A DNA stretch of 64,000 nucleotides from Rhizomys pruinosus (taxonomy: Eukaryota; Chordata; Mammalia; Rodentia; Spalacidae): positions 1,334,193-1,398,192 of the forward strand of contig VZQC01010399.1 in the NCBI GenBank assembly GCA_009823505.1, read 5' to 3'. Shown here in pieces: positions 41,613 through 54,128 of the stretch (positions are counted from its first letter, which is position 1; each line of letters opens with the position of its first letter). The translations under genes and the position numbers were made by a program. The notes beneath the pieces were generated by a model. It was given only the letters and a program-made list of their open reading frames with translations, was not told the DNA's origin and searched no databases.

Positions 41613-41895
41613 CTTACTGTTAGATTGCAGATGAGTGAGGACAGAAGATAGAGGGACAGATGCAATAATACATTCAGGTTGGGGAACATGAACTCATGTT
41701 TAGCTTAATATGAATGCAGTTATCATACAATAGATGCATGGAAATGTATGGATTATTATAGTGACTTATGTTCCCTTGCTCTGCCAGCTGAGATAGAATA
41801 ATAGTAAGCAGCACACCCCCCCCCCACACACACACAACCTTGCAACCAGATTTTGATCTGTAATCCATCCTACAAGAAAGGCTTGGAGCACCTTA
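41613..41895. other. Intronic stretch with poly(C)/(CA)n tract
   Basis: A C-run and CACACACA lie at about 41815-41836. Otherwise unassigned. Confidence 0.45.
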
Positions 41896-42300
41896 GTGTG
41901 GCAGTGCGCTGGGTGGATTTTTTGGTCAAACAACTTGACAAACTCTAGAGAGCCCTAGGAAGACAGAATCTCACTTGAGGAATTTCCTCCATCAGACTGA
42001 CCTGTGAACATGTCTGTGAGGCATTTTCTTGGTTGCTAACTGATGTAGGAGGGCCCAGCTCACTGTGGATGGAGCCATCAGTAGTTAGGTGGGCCTGGGC
42101 TGTAAAAGGAAGGCAACTGAGCAAGCCAGGGAGTAAGCTAGTAAACAGCATTCCTCCAAGGTCTCTGCTTCGGTTCCTGCCACCAGGTTCCTGCCCTGAC
42201 TTCCTTCAAGGATGGATTGGGACTTGGGAGTTGTAAGATGAAATAAACCCTTTCCTCCCCAAGTTGCTTTTTGTAAAAGCAACAGAAATGAGAACTACAA
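41896..42300 (+). mobile_element. MaLR-type LTR, diverged
   Basis: TGTGGCAG start, CAACTTGACAAACTCTAGAG, GAGGGCCCAGCTCACTGTGG, AAATAAACCCTTTCCTCCCC and an ACAACA end are in the same order as the LTR at 29541. I found no clear 5-bp duplication. Confidence 0.6.
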
Positions 42301-42540
42301 CAACCAGAAAGTTAAAAAGTGTTAAAATCAGACCAAACCTAACCAAACCAAACCAATGGTGGGAATATGTCAAAAGGGATAGAGAAACCAAATAAGTAAG
42401 TTCCCAGTAAACACAGTAGCCTGGTAGGTACACAAGTATGAGTCCACACTGATAGAAGCAAAGTGTGGAACAAGTCAATTCAGATAACATATAAATCTAC
42501 CACACAGAAGAATTTTTTAATTATGTAAACCCTTACTTCT

Positions 42541-42926
42541 TTCTTTTATATTATTATTAATTTTTGAGGTAGGGTCTCACTATGTCCCAGCTGGTCCTGA
42601 ACTCATTATGTAGATCAGGCTGGCCTGAATCACACAGAGATCTGCCTGCTTCGGCTGCCTGAGTGATGGAATTAAAGGCGTGTGCCACCAAGCCCAGTTG
42701 TAAACTTTTTTAAAATTATTTTTTATGTGTATTAAGTGTACTGTCTGCATGTAGGTTGGTGCACCCGTGTCATGTGATGCCTCAGAGATTAGAGGAGGGC
42801 ATTAGAGTCCCCTGGAACTGGAGTTAAAGATGGTTCTTAGCCACCATGTGGGTGCTAGGAAATTGAACCCAGGTCCTCTGCAAGAGCAGTTGGCGCTCTT
42901 AACCGCTGAGCCAGTTCTCCAGCCCT
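42541..42926 (-). mobile_element. B1 SINE and adjacent B2 SINE
   Basis: A diverged minus-strand B1 (42541-42700) is followed by a minus-strand B2 (42701-42926). Confidence 0.88.
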
Positions 42927-42957
42927 GTATCCATTGTGAGGATTGGTTGACGCAAAC

Positions 42958-43122
42958 TCTTTTTTTTTTTTTTTTCTGTCTTTTTGAGACAGAGTCTCCC
43001 TGTAGCCGCAGCTGTCCTGGAATTCACTCTGTAGACCAGGCTGGCCTTCAACTCACAAAGATCCGCCTGCCTCTGCCTCCCGAGTGCTAGGATTAAAGGT
43101 ATGTGCCACCACGTCAACCGGG
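42958..43122 (-). mobile_element. B1 SINE
   Basis: Poly(T), GAGACAGAGTCTCCCTGTAG to GTGCCACCACGTCAACCGGG (altered head). Confidence 0.94.
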
Positions 43123-43551
43123 CAACTCTTTTATTAAGTGGAGAGGTGGATAAATGGCTCAGTGGATAAGAGCAATGGCTGTTCAAAGGCTCAAGAATGA
43201 TGATTGCAGAAGAGATGGTAGAAAGATGGGCAAGGCCAGAGGTGGTGGATGACCACAAGGAAACAGTTTTCCAGGCAGCTGGGAAGTTACTCATGAATTC
43301 ACAGTAATGTTACCAACATACACTAGTACCAGGTAAGCTCAAGCCAGATAAAACCCCAGAATAGATGTAGGGAAGTGGGTAAGAAACTCCAGTGCTACCT
43401 GAGGAACTCCTGGAAACCAATGGCTGCTGGGAATGGGAGAGTAGGTCTCCTTGAAGGGTAAGACTCTTAGTAGGTTAATCAGGCTCCAGTGGATGTATCC
43501 ACACCAAAGGACATTTGGGGATACAAATTTGACTCATATATATATTGTATG
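43123..43551. other. Intronic stretch, old SINE-like words only
   Basis: GGATAAATGGCTCAGTGGAT near 43149 hints at a decayed tRNA-derived SINE. Otherwise unassigned. Confidence 0.4.
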
Positions 43552-43771
43552 GGGGCTGGAGAGATGGCTCAGTGGTTAAGAGCAGTTGGTGCTCTTAAGG
43601 ACCCGGGTTTGATTCCCAGCACCCACATGGCAGCTAAGAACCATCTTTAACTCCAGTTCCAGGGGAATCCGACGCCCTCTTCTGACCTCCTCAGCATTGC
43701 ACAACACGGGTACACCAACCTACATGCAGACAGTACACTCATACACATAAAAAATAACTTAAAAAATTAAA
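43552..43771 (+). mobile_element. B2 SINE, shortened head
   Basis: The tRNA-like part has lost a few bases around CTCTTAAGGACCC. It contains AAGAACCATCTTTAACTCCAG, the uninterrupted form of the composite junction. ATATATTGTATG flanks it. Confidence 0.94.
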
Positions 43772-43837
43772 AAATATATTGTATGAAATTCACAAAAATT
43801 CAATTAATACTGGGAAAAATTATAATACAAAAAAGGG

Positions 43838-44245
43838 TACTACCTGCTCTTGCAGAGGACTTGAAGTTGGTTCCCAGCACCCACAAGGCAGTGCACAACT
43901 GCCTTTAAATTTTATTTATTTATTTTTATGTGTATGAATGTACTGTCTGCATGTAGGTTTGTGGGCCTGTGTCATGCAATGCCACAGAGGTCAGAAGAGG
44001 GTCTCAGATTCCCCTGGAACTGGAGTCAAAGACGGTTCTCAGCTGCCATGTGGGTGCTAGGGATCAAACCTGGGTCCTCTGCAAGAGCAGTCAGTGCTCT
44101 TAACTGATAGGCCATCTCTCCAGCCCCCACAACTGCCTTTAAATACAATTTTAGGGAATGCAATGCCCTCTTCTTCCCTCTGTGACCCTTGCATCCATGT
44201 GGCATACTTACATATATGCTAATAAAATACTCATACACACCAAAT
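43838..44245 (+). mobile_element. B2 SINE, split host
   Basis: The left part is at 43838-43910 and the right part at 44128-44245, separated by an inserted minus-strand B2. Confidence 0.85.
43911..44127 (-). mobile_element. B2 SINE nested in another B2
   Basis: Perfect 17-bp duplication CACAACTGCCTTTAAAT at 43894-43910 and 44128-44144. Confidence 0.96.
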
Positions 44246-44283
44246 TACATTTAAAAGTTTGAAAATGAAAGAAAGTCGAGTAT

Positions 44284-44397
44284 GAGTCTGAGAGATGGCT
44301 CAGCAGTTAAAGGCACATCTCACTAAGCTTGTTGATCTAAGTTGGATCCTTGGGACATACATGCTGGAAAGAGAATTATCCTCTGTCCTTTGACCTA

Positions 44398-44435
<38 letters not shown>
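44284..44435 (+). mobile_element. tRNA-derived SINE (B4-like) with (CA)n end
   Basis: GAGAGATGGCTCAGCAGTTA head and a GATCCTTGGGACATACATG middle; the end is a (CA)n run at 44398-44432. Confidence 0.6.
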
Positions 44436-44440
<5 letters not shown>

Positions 44441-44639
44441 AATAAATAAGTGTAATTAGAAAAAAGAGAAAGGAATGACACTGTGTATAGTGAGAATGAC
44501 AGAGGAAGCGAGAATAGAAAGTTTAGTTTCCCATGGAAGACCACAGCCTCAAGCAAGCCCATGAGCGGTGATGCTGACAGTGACAGACCACACTGACAGC
44601 ACACACTCTCAGAATGATATGATATCCCTATCATTCTGG

Positions 44640-44831
44640 ACTCTGGACCCTGGTCATCTTTCTCCTAGAGACATCCAACTCCAGTCTTACTGTGAGAAAA
44701 ATCTCAGACAAATTCCAATATATTGTCATTCTATACAATACTTCATCAGGAATCTTAAAATTGTCAAGGTCATAAAAATGTCTAGAAACTGTTACAACCA
44801 AGAAGTGCCCATGAGGAGAAAAGACTACGTG
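44640..44831 (+). mobile_element. Ancient L1-type 3' end, left part
   Basis: CTTACTGTGAGAAAAATCTC, AAAATTGTCAAGGTCATAAA and CTAGAAACTGTTACAACCAA match, from memory, an old mammalian repeat 3' end. It leads directly into the minisatellite motif, and its continuation lies at 51912-52046. Confidence 0.55.
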
Positions 44832-45735
44832 TAGTGAGGTATCCTGGATGGGATCTGGGAATAGAAAAGACTAAGTGTAATGAGGTATCCTGGATGGGAT
44901 CTGGGAACAGAAAAGGCTAAGTGTAGTGAGGTATCCTGGATGGGATCTGGGAATAGAAAAGACTAAGTGTAGTAAGGTATCCTGGATGGGATCTGGGAAC
45001 AGAAAAGACTAAGTGTAGTGAGATATCCTGGATGGAATCTGGGAACAGAAAAGGCTAAGTGTAGTGAGGTATCCTGGATGGGATCTGGGAACAGAAAAGG
45101 CTAAGTGTAGTGAGGTATCCTGGATGGGATCTGGGAATAGAAAAGACTAAGTGTAATGAGATATCGTGGATGGGATCTGGGAACAGAAAAGACTAAGTGT
45201 AATGAGGTATCCTGGATGGGATCTGGGAATAGAAAAGACTAAGTGTAATGAGGTATCCTGGATGGGATCTGGGAATAGAAAAGACTAAGTGTAATGAGAT
45301 ATCCTGGATGGGATCTGGGAATAGAAAAGACTAAGTGTAGTGAGGTATCCTGGATGGGATCTGGGAACAGAAAAGGCTAAGTGTAGTGAGGTATCCTGGA
45401 TGGGATCTGGGAACAGAAAAGGCTAAGTGTAGTGAGGTATCCTGGATGGGATCTGGGAAAGAAAAGCTAAGTGTAAGAGGTTATCCTGGATGGGATCTGG
45501 GGAATCAGAAAGAGACTAATGTTGAAGTGAGGTACCTGATGTGGATCTGGGAACAGAAAAGACTAAGTGTAATGAGGTAACCTGGATGAGGATCTGGGAA
45601 TAGAGAAAGACTAAGTGTAATGTAGGGTATCCTGGATGGTGATGCTGGGAACAGAATAAGACTAAGTGTAAAATGAAAAAAAACGAGTGGTAGTCCTGGA
45701 TGGGATCTGGTGAACAGAAAGGATAGTGTATTTGG
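44832..45735 (+). repeat. 46-bp minisatellite, about 19-20 copies
   Basis: The unit contains GAGGTATCCTGGATGGGATC then TGGGAACAGAAAAGGCTAAG. Variant bases alternate between copies: GTAGTG/GTAATG, GAACAG/GAATAG, AAAGGCT/AAAGACT, GGTATCC/GATATCC. About 13.5 copies to 45458 are clean; the remaining ones suddenly carry many small indels. Confidence 0.95.
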
Positions 45736-45861
45736 ACGGTACCTCGCCAGAAGTGGCATCTGGAGCACTATAGCCCGAGCCGCCAGTTCTGGCGGTCTGA
45801 GGAAAAAGAAGACTATAGAATAGATAAAGACTTCAGTTGAATAACAAATGTCATCAGATGG

Positions 45862-46095
45862 TTGCTGGAGAGATAGTGCTCAAGTGGTTAAGAGCACTAA
45901 CTGTCCTGCAAGGAGACCATGGATTCGATCCCCAGCACCACATGGTGGCCTAAAGAAGCATCTTTAACTCCAAGTTCCAGGAGTGGAAATCTATGTCCCC
46001 TCTTCTGATTTCCCCAAGGCATTGCACGAAATGATCGTCACGGTGATGCACCAACCTAAGCATGCAGACAGTACATCTCATACACATAAAAAAAA
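45862..46095 (+). mobile_element. B2 SINE with unusually many indels
   Basis: B2 order is clear (GGTTAAGAGCACTAACTG, GATTCGATCCCCAGCACC), but single-base insertions and losses occur throughout, unlike all other B2 copies here. Confidence 0.9.
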
Positions 46096-46117
46096 ATAAC
46101 AGATTTGAGATCTAACC

Positions 46118-49100
46118 TGAGCCCAGCGGCGGTGGCCAGGCGCGGGCTGAAGAGTGCGCCCACCCCCCCCCCCGCCAACTGAGATTTATCGAATAAGATC
46201 TGAAAGGAGGCAAGAACCAGAACACGCCTTCAACCACAGTAAAGAGGCATTTAGGAACCCACTGGATAAGGCAAGGAAGCCGCGATATATCCAGGTCCGG
46301 AAAGAAGAGAACACATGCCACTGGGAAGGGGGCAAGGGATAATCCCACAGCCAAGCGCTACGTCCAGACCCTATGACGACTCCTGACAGTGGGTATCCCC
46401 GCGGGGATGCCCCAGGACACCAGACTTCAGAAACACAGATTGGCAACATACTTAAAGAACTACAAAGATCATAAAAGCACAATTAAATGACTAAAAAAGA
46501 GAATTGAGGACCGAGAGAGGAGAATGAAAACTCGTCTGAAGGAAGTGAGAAACTTGAAAAGATCCCATGCTGAAAGAAGAAAAAGAAACCACAGCAAACA
46601 AAATAGCTACAAAAGAGATGCGAGGACAGCTCCAAAAAGAAATAGAAACTACCAAGAAATATGCGAAGATAAAAAAAAAAAAAAAAGAAATAAAACTATA
46701 TAAGAGGAAAGGAATGAAAAAAGCCTCAGAAGGCAGAATGAGAAGCAAGACAAAGAATATCAGACCTGTAAGATAACATATAACAACTAAAAACCTAAAG
46801 GAAAGATTATGAAAAATTTAAAAATACACAAAACGAGAACAACCAGGAGCTGTGGGAACACTATGAAAGATCGACAACCTCCGCACTAGGAAATAGGAAG
46901 GAGAAGAATCTGAACAAGAAAGGTAATTGATCAGATCTTCAACAGAATAATAGATGAAAACTTCCCCAAACTAAAAAAGGACAAAACCATTACAATACAA
47001 CGAGTGCACACGAACGTCCAAACAGACAAGATCAGAAAAGAAATTCTCAAACAAACTAAAAAACAATAGTTAAAATAACAACCCAAAACAAAGAAAAATC
47101 TTAAACGCACAAGAGAAAAACAAAAGTGACTATAAGGAGAAATTCCAGAATAATAACAACGGACTTCTCATGGCAACAGATGAAAGGCAAGAAGAACCTG
47201 GAAAAGCAATTTCCCAGTGTTGAGGGACAATGGATGCCAAGCCCAGGTTTATGATGATCCCTGGCAAAATGTCAATGCATATGTGGAGAGTGAGTAGGAA
47301 AATCTTCCATGACATAAACAACTTGATAAGACTACATGTCTGGAAACACAACCCTTCTAGAGAATACTTGAAGGCAATTCAAATAACAGAGAAAAAGAGC
47401 AACCAAGCCCCAGGGCACCCAGAAGAGAGAAAAATCAATAAAGCATAACTTGCAGAAGTAAAACGCTAAATCAAAGCAGCAGATGGATACATAAGGCCAA
47501 AGAAAGCAACACAAACCTAGTCAGTTCATAACCTTAAATATTAATGGCCTAAATTCCCAATCAAAAGACAAGAACTGGGAGACTGGATTAGTGAAACAAA
47601 TCCATCGATATAGCCTCTTTCTACAAGAACAACACATCTTACCTTCAAGGACAAGGCACCACTCTAAAGTGAAGGGATGGAAGAAAAATATTCCCAAGCA
47701 AATGGTCCAAAAAGAAAAGCAGGGTGTTGTGCATTTAATATCAGATAAAATAGACCTTCAAAGTAAAAGAAATCAGAAGAGACAAAGAAGGCCATTACAT
47801 CTTAGTCATACATCAAAGGAACAATCCATCAAGAAGAATTTCACAAATTATGCAACATATATGCCCCAATCTGGTGCACCCAAAACTTTATAAAACATTC
47901 TCCGCAGTCCACAGAGTCACAGGACTAACCCCAGCCACACCTACAAAGTAGGGAGAGACTTCATACCCCACATAGCCCCTTGGATACGGTCACAAGACAA
48001 AAAATAACAGAGAACATCTGAACTGAACGATATGATATTAACACAAAGGACCTCATAGAACTCTAACTCCGAACATTACACTCCTAATACAGAGAATAGC
48101 ATTTCTATAACTAGTTCACCCACACGGAATTACTCTGACATTCTCCAAAATCGACCACATCTGGACACAGAAGAAACCTCTACACAAAATACAAAAGATT
48201 GAAATAATTTCATGCATCCTGTCCAGACACAGTGCAATAAAACCAACATCAACACCAGGTAAACGCCCTCCTGCCTACCAAGAACATGGAGACTAAAACA
48301 CACAACTTTGGATAATGAATGGGTCAAGAAGAGATAAAGACAAGAATAAAAACAAGTTCCTGGAACTGAATTGACAATGACAATACAACAACAAACAAAA
48401 CCTTATGGGATACCTAAAAAGCAGTCCCTAAGACGGGAAATTCACTATAGCCCTGGGCTACATTAGAAAAACAGAAGAGCACAAGTGAAATGATCTAAAC
48501 TACAGCTAACAAGCATCTGAGAGGCAACAACAGATGGAACCCTAAAAGCAACAGACAGGAGAAAATACAAGAAATCAGAGCAGAAGTCAAGAATACATTA
48601 ACAAGAAAACAAACAATAAAAAAAAATAAAAAAAAAAAAAAGAAAATGTTTTAAGAATAAACAAGATAAAGACCTCAGCCAGTTTTAACAAAAAGAAAGA
48701 AGGAACAACTCCCAAATCCAATACATCTGTGAGGAGAAGGGAAATAATCACAATCGGAAAGGAAAGATCAAAAATTATATGGGAATATTACAAGCACTAT
48801 ACTCTATTATACTACCAAAGTTTTGAAAATCTAGAAGAAATGGATGAATAGTCTGAAATCCTGGGATCCACAAAGCGCCAGGAGGATACCAGCAGCTTAA
48901 ACAGCCCATAACCATATGAAACAAAGAGAGATGTAGTAAGAAGACCTCCAACTAAAAAAAAGCCCGGCCCCAGACGGTTATCAGCAGCATCAATTTGCAT
49001 AAAACAGGCTGTTTCAAAAAGACCTACAACCATTAGTTTGTCTGTACACTGTGTTAGAAGTATACATCAAAGGGATATTCTTCCAAATTCCTCTACGCCC

Positions 49101-51895
49101 AACCGCCCAACATCACACTCGTATTACATAAACCATCAAGATCCAACTAAAAGGAGAATTTATGCGACCCATCTCCCTCCATTCACCATAACAGCATTGA
49201 CACAAAATTCTAAACAGATACTGGCAAACCTCATACATAGCACACACAGAACAGTGAAGAATACATCTGATCATGACCAGAGTTGGATTCATACAGTGAT
49301 TGCAGGGATGGGTTCAACATATGTAAATCAATTAAACATCAGTCAAAACATAAATGGATTCCAAAAAGAAAAAACCACCCCATCACGACAATCTCAATAA
49401 TTGATATGGCTAAAAAGCCTTTGACAAAATCCAAGCATCCCTTCAGTTTATGCCTTAAGTCATAGAAGGAATTGGATTGGGGACATTCCAATCCTCAATG
49501 TAAATCAAACCAATATAGCAGTAAACCCACACCAAATCATCTTAAATGGGGAAATGACAGAACAAATTCCCTTGTAAAGTAGGAACACGAACGCAAGAGC
49601 TGCCCCCCTTCACCATCTACTCTTCAACATATGTGCTTGTAAAACACTTGCGAGAGCAATAGAGCAAAGAAAAGGATAGTTACAAGGATATGACATAGAT
49701 TGGAAAGAGTAGAAGAGTCAAACTATCCCGTATTTTGCTGAAGATAGTGATTGTTTACTTGGGAGATAAAAAACTCCACCAAGAAACTCCTAGAAACGAT
49801 TAACGCTTCAAGCAAAGGTGGCAGGATACAAATTAACCTTAGAAAATCAATGGCATTGTTTTACAACCTACAAACAAGCAACTGGAAAAGACAATTCAAA
49901 GAGACCTTCACACAACGTCAAATTAGCCTCAAAAACAATAGATCACATAGGAACAAAGACCTAACCGAAAGATCCCAAAAGATCTCTACAATACAAAAAG
50001 TATTAAAACCTCTAAAAGAAAAGGAATTTTGAAGAAAAGGCCTCAGAAAGATTGGAAAAACCTGGTCCATTCTCCCGATGCATCATTAAGGACGTTGGGA
50101 CCAATAATAAGATGAAAAGGTCCCTGGTGAAGCAATAATATTGAGTGTTTGATTTACCATCCCTAACGGATGCAAAATGTCAGTGTAGATTAATAAATCG
50201 TTGTACCAAGATTAAGGCAATCATCAGATCCCAGTTTACAGGTTGGAAAAAAAAGTTCTTAAAAAGTCATTAGTGGAAACAACAAAAAACCCCGAATAAG
50301 CTTTAAAGTCAAATCCTGAGTGAAAAGATCTACACGGAGGGATCTCTATACCAGACTTTTAAACTATACTACAGGGCTATAGTCATAAAAACAAGCCTGG
50401 TACTGGCACAAAAACAGACCTGTTGACCAATGGAACAAAACCGAAGATCCAAATCCTGAGCACATACAATTTCAGCCATCTCATATTTGACAAGGGGCCA
50501 AGAAACCACAATAGAGAAGACAGCATCTTCAGCAAGGTGGTGTTGGCAAAACTGGATCAACCACTTGTAGAAGAATGAAATTAAACCCTACCATCTCACC
50601 CGTACAAAAGTCAACTCCAGATGGTTAAAGAACTCAACGTGAAACTCCACATACTCTGAGTGTGATAGAAGAAAAGTTGGGACAGACTACAAGACAGGCC
50701 GTAGGAAAGACTTCCTAAATAGACAGCAGCTGCACAAGAATTACAAGGTTGAACAATTGGACAAATGGGACCGTATCAAACTCAAAAGCTGTCTGTAACA
50801 TCAAGAGAAACAACTCAAGGAAGTGAAGAGGAAATCCACAGAGGGGGAGGAAACCTGTTACTGCAGATACATCTGACAAAGGCATTTGATTTCCAGAATA
50901 TATAAACTACTCAAAAAACAAAGAAAAAGAACCAAACGACCCGCTCACATAGATGGAGCAAATAAGACTGAACAAGGACCTTCAAATGCACGCAGGAATT
51001 AGAGAGTGGTCTGAAGATAACACCTCACAGAGCTGCCTCAATCATCACTAATCATTAGAGGAAAATGTCAAATTGCAAAACACTTTAAAACAGTATCATT
51101 CTTACTCCAATAAACTAGGCTAGGATCAAGAAAACATAATATGATACGCAAGTGCTGATGAGGTTATGTGGGGGAAACGGGAAACTCATCCCACTGCTGG
51201 TGGGAATGTTAAACTTGTACAGCCACTTGGACAAGCAGTGTGGAGTAACCCTTGGAAGACTTGGAGATGAACTTGCCACATCGCGACCCAGCCATACACT
51301 CCTGGGCATGAACCTCAAGACTTATCCACCACAGAGATACATGCTCGGCCTATGTTATCGCACTCTCTTCACAATAGCAAAGGAGCTGGAACCAACCTTC
51401 CCATGCCACCTCAACCTGAAGAGCTGGATAGAGAAAATGTGGTCATTTACACAATGGAGCTTCTATGCAGACAGTAAGAAGACAGACATCACGAGCTTTT
51501 TGCAGGAAAATGGCTGGAGCCTAGAGGACATCATGCCTGAGTGAATAACACAGTCCAGAAAAAACAAACGATGCATGGTATCAACTCATCTGTGGATGCT
51601 AGTGCCAATTACCCAGTTGTAAGTATTTCTTGTGTAGGGCCCCCTGAGCTTTTGTACAAAGCAGTTGGGCATAATGCATTTTGGAAACAACAACAACAAC
51701 AGAAAATACTGCATCAAAGAACTGACTGAAACAGTGAACTTCTGCTCAAAACAGTCAACTTCCCCATGGAAAATATTGAGAAAGACTAAGAGATGGAAAG
51801 CATGTTTGGCAGAATGCACGAGCTCTGGTGGGGTGGGGGAATGAGCGGGAACATGGGTCTAGATTTGTTAAAAATAAATAAATTTATGTGAAAAA
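46118..51895 (+). mobile_element. Near-full-length L1 with dense indels
   Basis: It runs from the 5'UTR (poly(C) and GCCAACTGAGATT, as in the L1 at 27.6 kb), through ORF1 (about 46240-47460), ORF2 endonuclease, reverse transcriptase and C-terminal region, to a 3'UTR and A-rich end. Frames break every few dozen bases. Compared with the clean L1 at 25.7-28.0 kb and the L1 3' end at 52.6-54.1 kb, the differences are mostly one- or two-base gains and losses. Example: GGGAATGTTAAACTTG here against GGGAATGTAAACTC at 53140. It is either badly sequenced or extraordinarily decayed; I favour the former. Confidence 0.9.
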
Positions 51896-51911
51896 AAATA
51901 ATAAACAAAAA

Positions 51912-52046
51912 ATTTTTTAAATGCATCAATATTTGTCCAGTAATTGTGATAAATATACAAGTATAAGATAATAATAGAAGACAGCATCTTTGCAATAATT
52001 GCTTAAATGTAAACTCATTTTAAAATAAAAGCTTTATTTAAAAATG
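51912..52046 (+). mobile_element. Ancient L1-type 3' end, right part
   Basis: CATCAATATTTGTCCAGTAATTG, TAAGATAATAATAGAAGAC and TTTTAAAATAAAAGCTTTATT continue the repeat interrupted at 44831, so the minisatellite, B2 and L1 all lie within it. Confidence 0.55.
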
Positions 52047-52098
52047 AATGCAGTGAGAGAAAATGTAAATGTCATATTTTAAGAACTTTTAAAAAAAG

Positions 52099-52220
52099 AT
52101 AGCACTCAGGAGGCAGAGGCAGGCAGATTGCTGTGAGTTGAAGGCCAGCCTGGTCTACATAGTGAGTTCTAGGATAGTTGAAGCTACAGAGAGACCTTGT
52201 TTCAAAAGACCAAAAAGTTT
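52099..52220 (+). mobile_element. B1 SINE, 5'-truncated
   Basis: It starts at GCACTCAGGAGGCAGAGGC and ends TTTCAAAAGACCAAAAAG. Confidence 0.92.
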
Positions 52221-52390
52221 TTTTTCTCAAAAAGAGAAAGGGACAAGGCACTGATATCCATATTCCAAGGGGAAATATATAGCTGGACATTTTTCCTGGT
52301 ATTTATAAACATAATAAAACAGGAATATTTATTCCATACTGGTTTTCCATTTTAATATGGATACTGTGTTCAATTAAAAATTAATGTGAA

Positions 52391-52608
52391 TTCTGGGGTC
52401 TGGAGAGATGTCTCAGCGGTTAAGAGCACCGACTGCTCTTGCAGAGGACCCAGGTTCGATTCTCAGCACCCACACGGCAGCTAAGAACTATGTGTAACTC
52501 TAGTTCCAGGAGAATCTGACACCCTCTTCTGACGTCTGCAGCATTGCATGACACAGGTGCACCTACTTACATGCAGACAGTACATTCATACACATAAAAT
52601 AATAAATA
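52391..52608 (+). mobile_element. B2 SINE inserted at an L1 target site
   Basis: A full B2. AAAAATTAATGTGAA occurs at 52376-52390, 52609-52623 and again after the next L1 at 54129-54143. Confidence 0.94.
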
Positions 52609-52623
52609 AAAAATTAATGTGAA

Positions 52624-53807
52624 CTCTGATGGTGATAGAAGAAAACATTGGCAGCAGCCTATAAGACATAGGTGTAGGAAAAGACTTTCTAAATCAGACA
52701 GCAGCCGTGTAGGAAATAAGGTTGACAATTGACAAATGGGACCTCATTAAACTCAAAAGCTTCTGTACAGTGAAAGAAATAATCAAGGAAGTGAAGAGAA
52801 AACCTACAGAATGGGAGGAAACCTTCACTGCTGATACACCTGAGAGAACATTAACTTCCAGAATATATAAACTACTCAAAAAACAAAGAAGAAAGAAAAC
52901 AAATGACTCACTCAAAAGATGGAGTAAAGAGCTGAACAGAGACTTTACAAGTGAGGAAGTAGAGATGGCTGAGAAACATCTTAAAAAGTGTTCAACATCA
53001 CTAATAATTAAGGAAATGCAAATTAAAACCATTTTAAGATTTCATTTCACTCCAGTAAGACTGGCTAGGATCAAGAAAACAAATGATACCAAGTGCTGAA
53101 GAGGTTGTGGGGAAAGGGGAATTCTTATCCACTGTTGATGGGAATGTAAACTCATACAACCACTATGGAAAGCAGTGTGGAGAACCCTTAAAAGACTCAA
53201 AATGAGCTACCACATGACCCAGTCATACCACTCCTGGGTATATACCCACAAGACTCATCTTACCACAAATATACATGCACACCCATGTTTATGGCACTTC
53301 TCTTCACAATAGTGAAGAGCTGGAACCAATCCAAGTGCCCCTCAACTAATGAGTGGATAGAGAAAATGTGGTACATCTACACAATAGAGTTCTATGCAGT
53401 GGTAAAGAAATGACATCATGTCCTTTGCAGGTAAATGGATGGAACTAGAAGATATTATGTTAAGTGAAGTAACACAGTCCCAGAAAACAAAAGATGAATG
53501 GTATCCCTCATCTGTGGATACTAGCACCAAGTACCTAGTTGTAAGGCAAACTGAACAATGTTAATACTGTATTCCTCATGATCTGAAAACAACTTGTGCT
53601 CTTATATTGTGAATCCCTTAACAGGTTCTAGAATTAACCTACCATTTATTTTCAGGATTTGGAATTTTGGTATATGGGTGGAGGGTATGTATGCATATTT
53701 TAGAGTAATATAAAATCAAAATGAAAAAATGTGAATCCTGAAATGTGATTTGGAAATAGCATACAGTTTGGTTTTAGGTGACATAATTTTAGTATAGGTG
53801 AGACAAA

Positions 53808-53838
<31 letters not shown>

Positions 53839-54128
53839 GTACATATATGTGTATATATACATACATACATACATATATAAAAGAACTGGGACCAAAAAAA
53901 CCCACTAAAACAGTGAAGTTCTCCCCAATCCTCTGCTCTGAAAACAACCTCTGGGAAGACTCAGAAAAAGATGTAAGACATGTATAGCAGAATGCATGGA
54001 CTCTGGTAGGGTGGGAGCATGGAAAGGGAAATGAGTCTAAATTGGATTGAGAAATTAAAAAAGAGAGAGAAATGATGTATGATGTATGAAAAGTTTAATA
54101 ACAATAAAAATATATAAATAAAATAGTG
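52624..54128 (+). mobile_element. L1, 5'-truncated (ORF2 C-terminus and 3'UTR)
   Basis: It starts at CTCTGATGGTGATAGAAG, reads through the ORF2 C-terminal part (one frame is open over 52722-53099 with GWxxKNNDSLKRW-type L1 sequence) and ends in a 3'UTR with a (TA)n/(CATA)n tract (53813-53876) and an A-rich tail. Flanking duplication is AAAAATTAATGTGAA. Confidence 0.93.

Noticed and set aside
44832..45735. Regularly spaced repeats that could recall a CRISPR array
   Set aside because: Units are head-to-tail without unique spacers, in a mammalian intron; it is a minisatellite.
51152..51544. 130-residue plus-strand frame as a possible gene
   Set aside because: It is the C-terminal part of L1 ORF2 inside the indel-rich block, with local frame shifts.
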